The position numbers were made by a program, and so were the translations under genes. From Magnetovibrio sp. (GTDB lineage: Bacteria; Pseudomonadota; Alphaproteobacteria; Rhodospirillales; Magnetovibrionaceae), in assembly GCF_036568125.1 (NCBI RefSeq), contig NZ_DATCTF010000017.1, positions 1 through 39,955 on the forward strand: 39,955 bases of DNA, given 5' to 3'. Positions 39,816-39,955 of the stretch are shown one piece after another. Position 1 is the first letter of the stretch. Each line of letters begins with the position of its first letter. The notes under the pieces are model-generated. The model was not told where the DNA came from and searched no databases. It saw only the letters and a list, made by a program, of their open reading frames with translations.

Positions 39816-39955
39816 CGAAAGTTTCAGCAAGGCGTAACCGGTAATTATCCATTGTTGGGGCGAGGAGCAATGAGAAAACCGGCTTTGTTTTAGATGCAAG
39901 GAAGTCCTGGTTTTCCTTTTCCTAATATACACGGTTGAACAATTCGGTGGAGGAG
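39816..39955. other. Host DNA flanking the right phage end
   Basis: 140 bp beyond the phage end, starting CGAAA. No gene, tRNA or recognisable repeat is identified. A target site interrupted here cannot be named. Confidence 0.6.

Noticed and set aside
1-39955. tRNA, rRNA or integrase genes
   Set aside because: None seen. Integration is by the DDE transposase, so no tyrosine or serine integrase is expected.

Overview
The window is almost exactly one complete Mu-like transposable prophage. Its termini can be read directly: a TGTA...TACA boundary at about 3..39815 (about 39.8 kb), with three transposase-site-like repeats inside the left end (L1, L2, L3) and two contiguous 22-bp-spaced repeats at the right end (R2, R1). 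The base order just outside both ends (AA on the left, CGAAA on the right) fits a 5-bp target duplication. About 140 bp of host DNA follows the right end. The GC-rich codon use and the type of Mor-like regulator, L,D-transpeptidase lysin and three-TM holin suggest an alphaproteobacterial host, perhaps Rhodospirillales-like. I cannot name the genus.

Layout. Left end, 1-1220: transposase sites, a 10-bp phased repeat, a possible unannotated 55-aa gene and the CI-like repressor on the minus strand, then an operator-rich divergent region. Early operon, 1221-13398, all plus strand: Ner-like repressor, ParB-domain protein, MuA-like DDE transposase (D269/D335/E387), MuB-like ATPase, winged-helix regulators, many very small proteins (several with zinc-binding cysteines), a DUF3164 protein, an orphan adenine-type methyltransferase, a Lar-like protein, GemA, an ASCH-domain protein, and finally a Mor-like activator of later genes. 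Lysis and DNA packaging, 13455-20506: YkuD-type L,D-transpeptidase as the likely lysin, two holin-like membrane proteins, DUF2730 and gp26-like proteins, small and large terminase, portal, and a head morphogenesis protein with a toxin-like C-terminal domain. Head, 20875-26053: a protease-scaffold-major capsid fusion, an exported small protein and connector proteins. Tail, 26063-37847: a long flexible siphovirus-type tail (tube, frameshifted G/GT chaperone, tape measure, M/L/K-like proteins, giant tip protein, fibre). Right end, 37856-39815: DUF1643 protein, Com, and a DNA methyltransferase that takes the place of Mu mom.

The phage therefore combines Mu-type replication with a lambda/HK97-type virion. 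Most neighbouring early genes overlap by the ATGA or TGATG type, implying translational coupling. A perfect 18-bp palindrome occurs only twice, right after mor and just before the capsid operon. Both copies have a -10-like hexamer at the same distance, and they are the best candidates for the Mor-dependent late promoters.

The most unusual items are: (i) a minus-strand lipoprotein gene (moron) between the NlpC/P60 gene and the tail tip gene; (ii) the toxin-like nuclease domain fused to the minor head protein; (iii) com overlapping a methyltransferase gene, with a hairpin plus T-run just after the com stop; (iv) a canonical A AAA AAC slippery site in the tail chaperone; (v) nine FW-centred octapeptide repeats in the tail tip protein; (vi) the protease-capsid fusion; (vii) the phased repeat between L1 and L2.
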